The notes: a model not told the origin generated them from the sequence alone. Positions 32,067 to 43,438 are shown, counted from the first letter of the stretch. The stretch: DNA of 61,642 nt from Stagonosporopsis chrysanthemi (GCA_022560025.1 JAFISE010000179.1:1-61642), one strand, 5' to 3'. Numbers and translations: made by a program.

Positions 32067-33720
32067 CTACGGCGAGCCGCTTTTCGGCGCACCATTCAGC
32101 TTGAAGTACCCTGGCTGCAATTTTTCGAACACGCCTGTAGGATCGTACTTCTTGCTGATCCGCTGCAATTTCGCCTTGTTTGCTGCGCCATAGCTCGCAA
32201 CGGGATCCTGCCAGGGGCTGGCATAGTTCATGTACAGATAGGGCACATCCTTGCCCTTGGCCTTTGCGGCAGCGACCGCGCGGTCCTTGACAACCGCGGC
32301 AAACTTGTTGAGACGAGAGTCGTCAGCTGGGTTGGTCCACCTTAGTGCCACCAGACAATTCATGAGCGGTCCATCCGCGGCAGAGAGCCCGAGTGCGTTG
32401 CCACCACGCGCAGTCATCTTCTCCAGCATGGGCTCGGTCATGACTTGGAGCGAGATGGCAGCGGTGAGATTGGCAGCATCGGCAATAGCGAGCACCTCCT
32501 CGAAGAAGATGTCCTTCGTATTGGTCGCAAGACTCTTGTCCAGCTTGACGGACCAGGTCCAGAATGCCTGCCGGAGACCTGCGCCGCTGGCAGGGCCTTC
32601 TAGGGCTTTGGTGAGTGCCGCCAGGCTCTGAACGCCAGTGCCGTCTGAGACAGCGCTGGGGATTGCGTTGTACTCGGCCAAGATGGTGGCGTTGGGGTTG
32701 GGCTCGGAGTACTCAAGCTCTAGGGAGGCAACGGGGTAGCCTCTCCAGGCAAATGAAAGGATCTGGTGGGCCTTGCCATCCTTCTTAGCATTCATACCGA
32801 GGTTGTAGTATGCTTCAAGCAAAGCTGGGAAGGATGGTTCGAGGTACGCCCGCATTCCACCCCACATTTGCCCTTGCGGCAGAGCCTGGACATTGAATTG
32901 AGTGACGATACCGAAGTTGTTGCCACCGCCTCGAAGAGCCCAGTATAGGTCTGGATAGGATGTCTGGCTGACATTGATGATGAGGCCAGAAGCTGTAACT
33001 ACTTCATAGCTCAAGACGTTGTCGCAAGCAAGGCCGTACTGACTGGAGAAGTATGAGATACCTCCACCAAGTGTCAGGCCGCCGACGCCAACGCTGGCGA
33101 CGCGACCACCAATCACAACGACTTGGTCATGCTCCAAAGCAGAGTAAATATCGTTCCAAGTGTGACCTGGTTGGAAAGAAGCCGTCTCCTTGTTGGAAGA
33201 CAAGGAAATTTTGTCCAACTTCTCAAAGCTAATGGTGATACCACCATCAATGTTCGAGCCACCTGGTACTGCTGAGTGACCACCGCTCTTCACAGCGAAC
33301 GGACACTGTGTCAAGCGTGAGATGAGAATAGCAGTAGACACATCTAGAGGCTCGGTGGGCTTGAAGACACACTGAGGGACGATATTTCGTTGCTGGCCAG
33401 ACCAGTAGGAGTTGACGAAAGATATGAATGCTGTTTCCTCTTGGCTCTCGAGTTTGTTGTTACCGAAAATCAAACCGAGAGACGAGCACTGTAATATGAT
33501 CAGTCACAGCCGGCTATCAAAGTACGAATGTGCAACCACTTACTGCTGCGGAGCAGCCATTCGTCGATGACCTTTCGGCGAGAGGAGCAAGATCCGGCAA
33601 GGCAGAAACATCGACGCCGTTCTTGAGCAGCGCCTCGGTCACATTGAAATCGTTTGATTCGAACGTGCTCTGTGATGCGGCACCAGTCACCAGAGCAGCC
33701 AGAAGAGCGACCGTCCTCAT
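32067..33720 (-). CDS. Secreted FAD-linked oxidoreductase (BBE-like)
   Basis: Model: exons 33720-33544 and 33488-32067 with a 55-bp intron (GTAAGT...TTACAG), 532 aa. The start MRTVALLAALVTGAASQ is a signal peptide. The FAD-binding PCMH domain (~75-250) shows CPFAVKSGGHSAVPGGSNID, in which the His normally carries covalent FAD, then VASVGVGGLTLGGGISYFS and YGLACDNVLSYEVVTASG. YWALRGGGNNFGIVTQF marks its end. The C-terminal substrate domain ends with the BBE-type segment YLYMNYASPWQDPVASYG. The Cys pair NGCSAACSSLG before the FAD domain is typical of secreted fungal members. Such enzymes oxidise sugars, alcohols or alkaloid-like compounds; many serve secondary metabolism, but no cluster partners are adjacent. 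It is convergent with the repeat protein gene, 200 bp apart. Confidence 0.93.
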
Positions 33721-35051
33721 GGCGCCAGATGGTAGTTTGGTGTGCAGGGGGCGGCGCAGCTCAGAATGCACGCGTATGATGGGGCGAAGGATGCCGTGCT
33801 GAACGAAGGACGCAGAATGTCGCGGGCATGGGGCGGAAGGCAATCGCTCTTTAATTGGGATAGAGCCAATATCGCCACAGATGTAGAGTACACGCTACAC
33901 GGCCTCGGTTCGAAATTGGCTGCGTCTAGTTCTTGCTCAGGCCCGCAGCTGCCGTGCCAGCAGTGCCTTGACATGGCACCCCGTCCGAGCGAAGCCCAGA
34001 ACCACGTCTTGACCATCCAAGACCCTGCGGCAAGATCGTAGCTGCCGCGTGCATATACAGTATGTCGTTGAGCCAAGCTATTCGGGGGATCAGCACGTTT
34101 GTGCCTCTATACGGATGTTGTGGTCCCCAGCATTGTCATCACAAGGGTTTTGTTGAATCCTGCAGGATGCAGCTGCATCGGAAGGTTCCCCGGTATTCAG
34201 CCAGAGAAAGACATTTTGGAACGCTTCCGGATCATGGCGCAAACAACGAGAGTCGTGAACAGAGTGTACAACCCGCACGAGATTGTGTCTCGCAGAGTGT
34301 GCAACCCGCACGAGATTGTGTCTCGCAGTGTGTGGGGTTGCTCACAGCTGGACGGCGAGGCGGGAAGAGCGCTGTTACGGGGCATTGACCAACGGACCGA
34401 ACCCGCGTGGAGGAAGTTGTGTACCGAAGCAAGGCGGCATGGCGGGTCGGTGGCATCCAAACGGAGATGAACGGACGTTGATTCGACGAGAGCGTTTGGT
34501 TGGAATCGTGTTCTCTGCCTGCGCCGCACGTGGAACTCACCATAACTGGTGCTAGGATTCGGTTCTTGAGGTGCTGCGCCGCGCATTTCGTCAAGGGATA
34601 ACAATGTCATACGAGCCTACGCGATGTCAGAGATGCGGTGTTTTCGCAACAGGTTAGCGTGACCTTTACGCCAAGAAAGGATGAGACAGAGCACAATGTC
34701 ACTGAGCATCTCAGATCCTGCAGGACTACTAAGAGGAGGGCTATCATTGCTTTTGCCGGGGTGCGCCGTTACCGCATTAACATATCTGCATTGTAGGAGG
34801 ATGAAAACCTGCGCAAGACTTGGCAGCTGCCCTGCAACTTGGTCCCTGAGGTTCGAAATCCGATCCTGGTTGAGATGAACAAAACGAACGTCCTTACTGG
34901 GACAAATGCTTCGTCAAGAATCCGAAATGCTGGGAATAGGATAGACCTCTGGTCGTTTCCCACTGTGGGATTCTACCCTCCGACTAGCATAATACTCTCG
35001 TACTTGTAGACATGTCCCGCCATCACTGACGCCAACAACATCCCTTCCACT
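33721..35051. other. 1.3-kb divergent promoter region with a tandem repeat
   Basis: Between the minus-strand oxidase and the plus-strand rhodopsin-like gene. A two-copy 33-bp tandem repeat lies at 34261-34326. Frames of up to 137 codons cross it on both strands, but they follow the repeat and show no domain. A B-box-like string near 34851 is not part of a tRNA. Confidence 0.55.
34261..34326. repeat. Two-copy 33-bp tandem repeat
   Basis: Copies at 34261-34293 and 34294-34326 differ at one base (A/G at unit position 8). The unit begins AGAGTGT and ends GTGTCTCGC. Because 33 is a multiple of three, it leaves all frames open and creates false ORFs. Confidence 0.9.
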
Positions 35052-36276
35052 ATGACAACTACTCACGATGAGCTTGTGTCCGAGCGGCAGTTCAGAGTTG
35101 TGACATGCACGATGTTAGCGCTGGCATCGTTCTTTACCATCACACGCGGCGCGATCCACATCTGGAAACGAAAGTCGATGCAAGTGCAGGACTATCTCCT
35201 GTATGCTGCATACATCTTCTTCCTGACCATGTCGATCTGCTACTTGGTCATCATCCCCACTGTGTTCAACATCAACAAAGTACGCACGGGTGCTATGCCT
35301 CCTTGGCCGACCATGGCGACGGACGTTGCCATGTACGTTCGGGCCATGTTTGTAACGACCACACTGTTTTGGCTCTCTTTGTGGCTGGTCAAGCTTTCTC
35401 TGCTGGCTCTGTACAAGAAGCTGATGGTAGGCCTTCCGATGATCTACGTGCGGCTTTGGTGGGCTGTGTTCATCTTCTGCCTCGTCGTAAGTTCTCACAC
35501 TCGAATTATCGTAATCTGCTGATTGCTGGGCACAGTCGCTAGTTGGCTGCATTGTGTCTTAGTTGACATCTTGTGAAGACTTTGCAGCTTCAATGAGGAA
35601 TGGATCGTGCAAGGGATCTCGCAGCCTTCGTGGTCAATTGGCCAGTCTATACACCTCTTACGCGGTCGATATCCTTTCTGGTTACATGAGTAAGTCATAG
35701 CACGAGCCTAGCAGTAACACAAGGCTAAAGAGATCAGTCCTGCTGCTCCCAATACGGATAGTCTGGAACCTGCAAGTCCCGCGAGGGCAGAAGATGGCCA
35801 TTATCGCGATTTTTGCATCAGGGTTCGTATGTATAGCGTTTGCCACCTTGAGAGTGGTACAGATCGGCCGTCAGGCGGGCGACACTGCTAGCCCGAACCC
35901 CATCTGGCTCGCTCTGTGGACAGTGATTGAGACCTCCATGGCGATATGCATTGGCTGTTGTCCGGCCTTTGTCGTTCTCTACCGGGCTGCACGAAGTTCC
36001 TATGCCTCTCGCGAAACAGACGGCTACTACCGACAGACGCAACCCCACTCTGGTAGCAACCAGCTTCGACCGGACATGATCAGGATGAACACTGTGAGTG
36101 TTGGGGCCGGGCGGGCTCGAAAGGACACATACTTGGATGATACCAGGAGCAGCCAAGAAGCGCTGGCTGGAGAGGACAAGGGCATCATGGTCACGACAAC
36201 ACTACATCAAGACCAGGAGCAGGCCAACGATCGCAGATTGTCGCTACCCGTTCAGGCTTCGCGACTCGATAGCTAG
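35052..36276 (+). CDS. Rhodopsin-like (Pth11/SAT4-type) integral membrane protein, possibly damaged
   Basis: Exon 1 is 35052-35486 and exon 3 is 35738-36276; the middle exon ends at 35689. The last intron is 48 bp (GTAAGT...ATCAG) and restores ILLLPIRIVWNLQVP. Intron 1 starts GTAAGT at 35487. If it ends at CACAG (35535), the exon begins SLVGCIVS, which completes a membrane helix, but the next codon is TAG (35560-35562). If it ends at CTTAG (35562), the frame is open and gives 366 aa, but that helix loses eight residues. The rest is typical of the family: several hydrophobic helices, LTSCED and GSRSLRGQLASLYTSYAVDI in the extracellular loop region, WNLQVPRGQK, and a polar C-terminal tail. Family members sense surfaces or are of unknown role. 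The N-terminus lacks the usual extra residues before helix 1. Confidence 0.75.
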
Positions 36277-36606
36277 GACCACGTTCGTACACATGTATAC
36301 TTAGAAACCTTCTTTTTGAGTTCAAGTTTCGTTGGGAAGCACAGCTCCAGAGCCCATGGTACTCTCTCTGAAAGATGACGCTGATACAAGCAAGATGCTC
36401 CGGAATGAGGCTGTGTTCAGTGGCAGTGGTTGGATAATCAGTCGCTCCTCCTGTTACAAAGGGATAAACGACGCTAAGTGGATGCCTCGGCTAGAATGTG
36501 AGCTTGACGTCGGATGTTCCCAAGCTCCAGCACCAACTCGCATGGCATGCTATAAACCACCACAGCCCCGCATCCGGGGCGCCCGCACCCTTGTTCTCTC
36601 CCGGCA
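36277..36606. other. Short intergenic region
   Basis: 330 bp between the rhodopsin-like gene and the hydrolase. This is the hydrolase promoter; no element was identified. Confidence 0.55.
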
Positions 36607-37740
36607 ATGGCTCTCTTGACCTACCAGCCCATCAAGGGCGCGTACGCGCTCGCGGCGCTGGGGTTCGAGCTGCTCCGCCTTCCGCTCTTCATCCTCAAGT
36701 ACCTCACCAGCTACGGCCGTCAGCACCCGGAATGGAGCTTCCGGCAGGCGCTGGGTGCGCGCATCGTGTACTCGGTCATCTACCACGTCGCCCGCGTGCA
36801 GATGCAGACGCCGACGCCGCTCACGCCGGGCCGCGAGAAGGAGCGCTTCGTGCGCATCCAGCCGGCGGCGAGTGAGCAGTACACTGGCCCGCTGCGCTCC
36901 AACCACGACGTCCAGCCCGTCGAGATTGGCGCGACGTGGTATCCGAAGCCGCTGTCTGCATCGGCGGACAAGACCGGCCTGCGGGTCATCCTGCACATCC
37001 ACGGCGGCGCATTCGTCTCGGGCGACGGCCGCACCCAGGCGAGCGGCTACTTTGCGAAGCTGCTGCAGAAGCACGCCGGCGCAACCCACATTCTCATCCC
37101 GCAGTACCGCATCTCCACGCTCCCGGCCTCCGCCACCTCGAACCCCTTCCCCGCCGCCCTCCAAGACAGCCTCACCGCGTACCTCTACCTCGTGCACGAC
37201 CTGCACATCGCGCCCTCGGACATCGTCCTCTCCGGCGACAGCGCAGGCGGCAACCTCGCCATCTCGCTCCTGCGCTACATCACCGAGTACGGCGCCGATC
37301 TGCGCCTGCCCAACCCCGCCGCCGCGTTGCTGTGGAGCCCGTGGATCGACCCCGCCGACATGTCGTGCTCGTACGTCCACAACAACCCCAACTACACAAC
37401 CGACTACCTCTCGCCGCCCTTCACCGCGTGGGGCTCCGGCGCGTACGCGGGGCTCGGCGGCGCACAAACGCTGGCGGGTCCGTATGTGTCGCACAAGAAC
37501 CGCGCGTTCAAGACGCCGGTGCCGTTGTTTGTCAATACGGGGGGCGGCGAAGTGCTGTACTATGACGATTGCGAGTGGGCAAAGGACATGCAGAGTGCGG
37601 GCAACGACGTCGCGCTTGATATCGAGGAGAAGGTGCCGCACGATATTTTGTTGATAGGGAGCTTGATTGGGTTTGACAGGGAAGCAAGTGCATGCGCAGA
37701 GCGGGCAGGAGAGTGGTTGGGTGCGAAGAAGAAGAAGTAG
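36607..37740 (+). CDS. Alpha/beta hydrolase fold-3 (HSL-type) esterase
   Basis: 377 aa, no introns, very GC-rich codon use compared with the flanking genes. The N-terminal ~45 residues contain a hydrophobic stretch (FELLRLPLFILKYLTSYG) that may anchor it to a membrane. The oxyanion-hole motif HIHGGAF (~138-144), the nucleophile elbow GDSAGG (~213-218) and a C-terminal His in EKVPHDILL (~345) are present; the acid is probably in the GGGEVLYYDD region. This is the hormone-sensitive-lipase-like family, which hydrolyses short esters and lactones. The C-terminus ends in four Lys, encoded at the edge of the 3' region. It could be a secondary-metabolism hydrolase or a detoxifying esterase; context does not decide. 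Confidence 0.92.
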   Translation: MALLTYQPIKGAYALAALGFELLRLPLFILKYLTSYGRQHPEWSFRQALGARIVYSVIYHVARVQMQTPTPLTPGREKERFVRIQPAASEQYTGPLRSNHDVQPVEIGATWYPKPLSASADKTGLRVILHIHGGAFVSGDGRTQASGYFAKLLQKHAGATHILIPQYRISTLPASATSNPFPAALQDSLTAYLYLVHDLHIAPSDIVLSGDSAGGNLAISLLRYITEYGADLRLPNPAAALLWSPWIDPADMSCSYVHNNPNYTTDYLSPPFTAWGSGAYAGLGGAQTLAGPYVSHKNRAFKTPVPLFVNTGGGEVLYYDDCEWAKDMQSAGNDVALDIEEKVPHDILLIGSLIGFDREASACAERAGEWLGAKKKK

Positions 37741-37814
37741 ACAGAACCCCATACTTGGATGTTGTACAACAATACATCTCCATGTGCCTTGCTATGTGCA
37801 CACGCTCTCGCTCT

Positions 37815-37821
<7 letters not shown>

Positions 37822-37870
<49 letters not shown>
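37822..37870. repeat. CT dinucleotide microsatellite
   Basis: About 24 CT units in the 174-bp gap between the stops of two convergent genes (hydrolase and charged protein). Confidence 0.95.
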
Positions 37871-37871
<1 letters not shown>

Positions 37872-37914
37872 AAACCCGCAGTCTGTGCAGTGAACCACAA
37901 ACCACCTCGCCACG

Positions 37915-39576
37915 CTACCCCCCCTCCCCCCTCCCCACAATCTCCCACACACTCCGCTGGTACGCCAGCACATCCTTCCGCAGCAACGCCAGCCGATCCT
38001 CCAACACGCCCCTTTCCTCCGCCGTCGCATGTGCCGGCACCCCGGGCAGCACTTCCATCAGCCGCTGCAGCGCCGCGTCGCCCTCTCGGTTTATGTTTGC
38101 ATGTTGATCACCACACGCAACCTCATCCCCAACCTCATCCCCATCCTCGTCGCTCCTCGGATACTCCGGCACGGGCGGTGGGCGCCTCGACACAATCATG
38201 CGATCCCCCTTTTTTGAAGATTTGATCCACAGGAAATCCGGGGCCATGGGGATGGGTACACCGTCTGGGCCTGCGGTGTCGAGGAGGTTTTCGTCGTCGC
38301 TGTCGGTCTCGCGCTCGCGCTCGTCCTGATGCCCCCTCACCTGATCCACAATTCCATTCTCATTTGCATCCCCATCCTTCTCCCCAGTCCTCCCCTCGAC
38401 GTCGATCTCGCTCTCACTCTCACCCCCCTTCCCAACCGCACCCCCAGGAGACAACAGCCCCAGCAAATCCTGACTCCACGCCGGCTCCACCCCGGGCTCA
38501 TCCACCAACCGACTCAATCTGGGTTTCCGCCTCCTCTGCGCCTCTCGGGGGTCCAATTCGGACAGAAACCCCGTCGCGTCGATGTCGCGCGGGTCCGAGT
38601 CGATCTGCACCTCCTGCGGCGGTGCTTCGGCCTCGGCCTGCTTTTCTTCCTCTTCGAGAGCGCGCGCCCGCTTCCGCGAGCGTGTTTGCCGCGGTGCTGC
38701 TGCTGCGGCGGCGGTGGTGGAGGAGGAGGAGGTGCCGGCGTCGAAGGAGAGCGTCACGGGCGGGATGTAGGACCCGTAGATGTGGCGCCCGCTGACGGGC
38801 TCGGGGGGAGCGGCGTCGTCGTCTGAGGCTTCGTCGTCCGAGGGTTCGAGGGCGTTTGCGGGGGTTTTGGGGGGTGGGAGGGTGTGTTTAGGTCGTGGGG
38901 ACTTTGTGGTTCGGGCTCTACGGGCTGGGCGGAGGGGAAGGTCGGATGCAGTGCGTTTTGGGGGTTTCGGTCTGCTGTTGCCTTGTTGTGTGGACGGATT
39001 CTCTTTTTTGGCTTCTGGGGGCTTCTTTGCTGCTCGTGTCTTTCTGGCTTGGAGGTCTGAAGGCGCCCCGTTGGATGGCCCATTTGATTTCCCTCGCCGC
39101 AGTGATTTAATTCCTGGCTCTTGCTGTGGTTCATTCTCTTTCGTTTCCTTTCTCTTCTGAGCCTTGTCTTCTAATCGCTTGCACACCTTCTTCAAATCAG
39201 TGGCGGTCATGCATTCTGTCTTGCCTTTCGCGCTCTTGTTCTTTTTCTGTCTCCTAGCAATCTCCTCTCTCAGTACCTGCTGGAAGAGATTGTTGTCCCC
39301 CTTTGTGCTTTCTGATGCCTGATGAAGGAGATGTATAATGTCGACAGGCCATTGTTCTGAGTCTGGCTCATCAAGCGGCCAGAACTCAGATGAAACGCAC
39401 GTGTTAATATCTTCCAAAGACAGATCCCAATTGGCCACAATACCAATCTTGAGATCAGTTAGTTTCGGGTCGGTGGCCTGTTCTGATATCGACGGCTGTC
39501 CCTTCAGATGTGCCCTCGTGACTCGAGCTTTGCTCTGGGGAGGCTCGGCACCCCTATTTGAGGAGCTTCGCGTCAT
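37915..39576 (-). CDS. Charged low-complexity protein, hypothetical
   Basis: A 553-aa open frame from ATG 39576. The only part that looks folded is the N-terminal third: TDLKIGIVANWDLSLEDINT and the helical FQQVLREEIARRQKK region, ~40-115. The rest is basic and Pro/Lys-rich (KTRAAKKPPEAKK, ~170-240) and then acidic and Ser-rich with PRDIDATGFLSELDPRE (~330) and a C-terminal helical block (DAALQRLMEVLPGVP). Clusters of basic residues suggest a nuclear protein; that is inference. I know no family. No signal peptide or membrane helix. The frame is long and its low-complexity composition differs from the shadow frames on the other strand, so I accept it as a gene, probably lineage-restricted. Confidence 0.7.
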   Translation of the reverse strand: MTRSSSNRGAEPPQSKARVTRAHLKGQPSISEQATDPKLTDLKIGIVANWDLSLEDINTCVSSEFWPLDEPDSEQWPVDIIHLLHQASESTKGDNNLFQQVLREEIARRQKKNKSAKGKTECMTATDLKKVCKRLEDKAQKRKETKENEPQQEPGIKSLRRGKSNGPSNGAPSDLQARKTRAAKKPPEAKKENPSTQQGNSRPKPPKRTASDLPLRPARRARTTKSPRPKHTLPPPKTPANALEPSDDEASDDDAAPPEPVSGRHIYGSYIPPVTLSFDAGTSSSSTTAAAAAAPRQTRSRKRARALEEEEKQAEAEAPPQEVQIDSDPRDIDATGFLSELDPREAQRRRKPRLSRLVDEPGVEPAWSQDLLGLLSPGGAVGKGGESESEIDVEGRTGEKDGDANENGIVDQVRGHQDERERETDSDDENLLDTAGPDGVPIPMAPDFLWIKSSKKGDRMIVSRRPPPVPEYPRSDEDGDEVGDEVACGDQHANINREGDAALQRLMEVLPGVPAHATAEERGVLEDRLALLRKDVLAYQRSVWEIVGRGEGG

Positions 39577-40866
39577 ATCAAGGATTTGGATATGGCCACG
39601 TCCTCAATCGTGAATTTTGACAATCCCAAGGTGTCAGCTTGGCGCTGTCTGGTCCCGGTGTAATGATACGTTGGCATCAATATTCATCAACTTCAATAGT
39701 AATTCCATCGAGACAACATCAGCGAGTTTCATCCAAAACACGATGAGATGTCGCGCTGTTGGCGTGTCGACCAGTCCAGCCACCTTGCGATGCGGTGAGG
39801 TGCAGCCGCGTGACGTCAGCAGAAACTTTTTCAACGCCGACCGTGCATCCGGGCGAAGTCTCGCCTTTCCAGACAAATCTCATTATCCAAACTCGTGGTC
39901 CTGGATCTTCTTCCTCAATTGGTACTTTCCAGTCGGAACTCAATATGCTTGAGTGGAAATTCGAGGACTACATGATGTGCGCAAATGAAGGTGTCGCCTC
40001 TGCACATGCCGTTCCTCGGAACTTTTGCAGCTCACCGTGTCTGCCGAATGGTGGGTCCTACGTGAAATTGATTTTCTCATCAGAACTCGGACACAACATC
40101 GTTGACAACTTCCCACTTCCAAGTTGATATTGCATGCTGGTCTCAGAGTTGCTGTCAACAAGGTATAAGACCTGCTCTCGTTCCCATGCGGCTCTCATGC
40201 TCTGAGAAGGGCGTGTCTGGCCAAGTTCACCCTCAAATGGTCGTCACAGCGTCCACCAGTGCCTCGGTGTATGCCCGGTGGGCTTGGGTCGGAAGGGAAG
40301 GCGGGATGTAGTCGGCCAGTCTGCGAGCAAAGTCTTGGCATTTCGGCGCGACCTCCGCGACGCTCCCCCAGCTTCTCCACAATCTCCGCGAAAGCGAGGC
40401 CACGAGCACAATTGCGGGATGGCGCGCCGTTGTCTGCCAGGTCCGCGGTCTTGCACCGACGAATGTCCGCTATTTACCCTAGTCGTGCCTAGTCTGTTTT
40501 ATGATCATCACGTCACCGTAAGAGGGGGTCTTTCCGCTCGACGGGCATGCTCAGGGACAGTGCGCGAGGATTGAGACCGTAACATTTCCCCGCCCGGGAG
40601 AGGCGCTTAACTTCCTCCAATGGCTGAAGCTTAAATCTGCGCAAGAGGCTGACATGCTTGTGTACCTGCGGCACGCGCTACGCCGAGCACCTTCTTTTGG
40701 TATGGCGGTGGTGCAAGACGTCGACGAGGATCATCACGGCGTGTTGAGCGTTGCTCTGCCAAGTTTCGGATGAACTGCCATGGGAAAACGTCGAGTACAA
40801 AAGCCGGGGACCTGGACGTGTTGTTTGATCTTCACTTTGTGAGCAACGATCTTCACAGTCGTCAAC
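39577..40866. other. 1.3-kb divergent promoter region
   Basis: Between the charged-protein gene (minus) and the GH51 gene (plus). No supported gene; the longest frame (39759-40127 plus) has no domain. It would hold the GH51 promoter, where carbon-source control is expected in the family, but I could not point to a binding site. Confidence 0.55.
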
Positions 40867-42989
40867 ATGGGACTGTTCGCAAAAGTCTTCCTCGCAGCTA
40901 CTGCTGTAGCATCTGTTGGTGCTGTCGACATTGCCGTCCAATCCTCTGGTGGCAATTTGACCGGCAAGTATGGCCACCAGTACGGCTATGGCTTCCTTCA
41001 CGAGGTGAACAAACTTATCCTTACTTAACCAATATGTGCTAACACCATCAGGACATCAACAACTCTGGTGATGGTGGTATCTACGCTGAGTTGATCCAGA
41101 ACCGTGCTTTCCAGTACAGCAGGGCTTTCCCGGTCTCCACAGCTCACTACTTCCCCATCAATGGTGCCAGTCTCACTATCAACAATGGCACTGAGCCGCT
41201 GTCTCAAGCACTGCCTGCTTCCATGAAGGTTTCTATTGGCAACAGCTCTGTTGGCAAGATTGGCTTTGAGAACGAAGGCTACTGGGGAATTGATGTCAGG
41301 ACCCACAAGTACACCGGATCTTTCTGGGTCAAGGGCGCTTACACGGGCTCTTTCACAGCTTCGCTGCAGTCGAACCTGACAGACGATGTTTTCGGCTCCG
41401 TCGAGGTTGAGTCGCAGTCTGTTGCTTCCGAGTGGACCGAGCACACTTTCGAGCTCATCCCCGAGAAAGATGCCCCCAACTCAAACAACACATTCGCTAT
41501 CACTTTTGACCCCAAGGGTACTCAGGGATCCCTTGACTTCAACCTCATCAGCTTGTTCCCTCCTACATACAAGAACCGCAAGAACGGCCTTCGCGTTGAT
41601 ATCGCCGATGCTCTTGCGGAGATGAACCCTCATTTCCTCCGTTTTCCCGGCGGTAACATGCTTGAGGGACTCGAGAACGACACGTACTGGGACTGGAAGG
41701 ACACCCTTGGCCCACTGAAGGAGCGCCCCGGATTCCAGGGTGTCTGGGGCTACCAGCAAACCCACGGTCTCGGTATGATGGAATACCTTGAATGGGCTGA
41801 GGATATGGATCTCCAGATCGTCATTGGCGTCTGGGCCGGTCTTGCTCTGAACGGTGATGTCACTCCTAAGGAGGACCTCCAGCCCTTCATCGACGACGCA
41901 CTTAACGAGATCGAATTCATCGTCGGCTCGGTTGACACTGAGTGGGGCGCTAAGCGCGCTGCTCTCGGCCACCCTGAGCCCTTCGAGCTCAACTATGTCG
42001 AGATTGGTAACGAGGACTGGCTCGCCGGATTCCCCGGCGGCTGGAACTCGTACAAGGAGTACCGCTTCATCATGTTCCACGACGCCATCAAGGCCAAATA
42101 CCCTGAGATCACCATTATCGGCTCAAGCGCGACCAGCGATCCCGCTCCCGAGGGTGCGACAACCGGTCCCAACCTGCAGGACGGCATCAAGTATCCCGAG
42201 GGCGTACTTGGTGACTACCACCCTTACCGCGAGCCTGATGAGCTTGTCGAGGAGTTCGACCGCTTTGACAACGACATCGGCCACATCATTGGTGAGGTCG
42301 CTGCCACTCACGTCAACGGTGCTACTCCTCCTCGCTGGAACGGCCCTCTCTACAAGTATCCCTGGTGGATTGGTGCCGTTGGTGAGGCCGTTTCCCTCAT
42401 CGGCTACGAGCGCAACTCCGACCGCATTCCCGGTACCTTCTACGCTCCCGTTCTGAAGAATGAGAACCGCTTCCAGTGGCCCATCACTCTTATTCAGTTC
42501 ACGGCCGATGCAAGGCAGACCACTCGTGCCGTCACCTGGTACTGCTGGAGCCTGTTTGCCCACCACCCCATCTCTCACACTCTTCCCACCACCTCCAACT
42601 CCAGCTACGGACCGGTTTACTGGGGCGCTGGTAAGGACGATTCTCGCAACGGGGCTTTCGTCTGGAAGGGTGCCGTCTACAACACCACTGATAACGCCTC
42701 AGTCCCCATCACCGTTCACTTCGAGGGTGTTCAGGCTGGTGCAAAGGCCCAATTGACTTACCTCACCAACTCTGTGGGCGACCCATACGCCTACAACGAC
42801 CCCCGCACCGGTATCCAGATCGTTGACACCACCACTCAGGAGCTGATCGCCGGCGCGAACGGTGCTTTCGAATTCAGCCTGCCCCAGCTGAGTGTTGCTG
42901 TTCTCGATACCGAGGTTGCTGGTAACTCTACTGGCGGCTACAAGAAGGCCAAGAGGATGCCGATCCCTAGATACCAGAGGCGCTGGTAG
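40867..42989 (+). CDS. GH51 alpha-L-arabinofuranosidase, secreted
   Basis: Model: exons 40867-41004 and 41052-42989; the 47-bp intron runs GTGAAC...ATCAG with a TGCTAAC branch site; 691 aa. A signal peptide (MGLFAKVFLAATAVASVGAV) precedes the mature start. Early block: GYGFLHEDINNSGDGGIYAE, then LIQNRAFQ, the conserved GH51 start. A carbohydrate-binding-like beta domain (~95-190) precedes the TIM barrel, which holds LRFPGGN (~240) and NYVEIGNEDW (~380), whose Glu is the acid/base catalyst. The nucleophile Glu is expected after the barrel's seventh strand, probably IIGEVAATH (~470). The C-terminal beta-sandwich runs to ~670. The enzyme removes terminal arabinose from arabinan and arabinoxylan outside the cell. 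The codon third-position C/T bias is strong, which suggests high expression. Confidence 0.96.
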
Positions 42990-43438
42990 ATCCCGCAGCC
43001 AAAAATATAGATAATTATAAGCGACTATTACTACCACATTATATAGTCCAATCAATGCTCAATTTGTCATGTTCCGCTTCGCCTTGTCCATGATTCTATC
43101 ACCAACACACAAATTTTGGACACCTCTTGCGCATCAACGCGTCTCCACCTGCCAACACCAACACTTTTTGAAACGTATTCATGCAGAAATCCACTCACCC
43201 AATGGCTCCAACATCCCACAGTAGTATAACGCTTACAACGCACACACTAGCCCCTGTCGCCACCGGCTGCCTAAGGATGGCTAGGCGCGGCCGTCCGCAA
43301 CAGTGGGGCCTCCGCAAATAAATTCAAACATCACCAGGTTTCTCACATAACTTCCAAGCCCTGCTAAATCTTTAATTCCATTTGGATCCTGCACTTCAAG
43401 GGTCTTCAAAATCATTTGCAGATTCTAGAATACCAACC
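42990..43438. other. Intergenic region
   Basis: 449 bp: GH51 3' UTR (AT-rich start near 43000-43040) and the transporter promoter. The transporter frame stays open upstream to 43382 but lacks an ATG there. Confidence 0.6.

Noticed and set aside
29425..33720. Secondary-metabolite cluster from SDR and FAD oxidase
   Set aside because: No PKS, NRPS, terpene synthase or cluster regulator lies nearby.
34197..34610. 137-codon minus-strand ORF
   Set aside because: Kept open by the 33-bp tandem repeat; no start context, domain or partner exon.
34845..34870. tRNA B-box-like sequence GGTTCGAAATCC
   Set aside because: One base too long for the consensus; no A box at the right distance and no cloverleaf could be drawn.
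36550..37752. 400-codon minus-strand ORF opposite the hydrolase
   Set aside because: Complement of a very GC-rich gene; the plus-strand frame carries HGGAF and GDSAGG.
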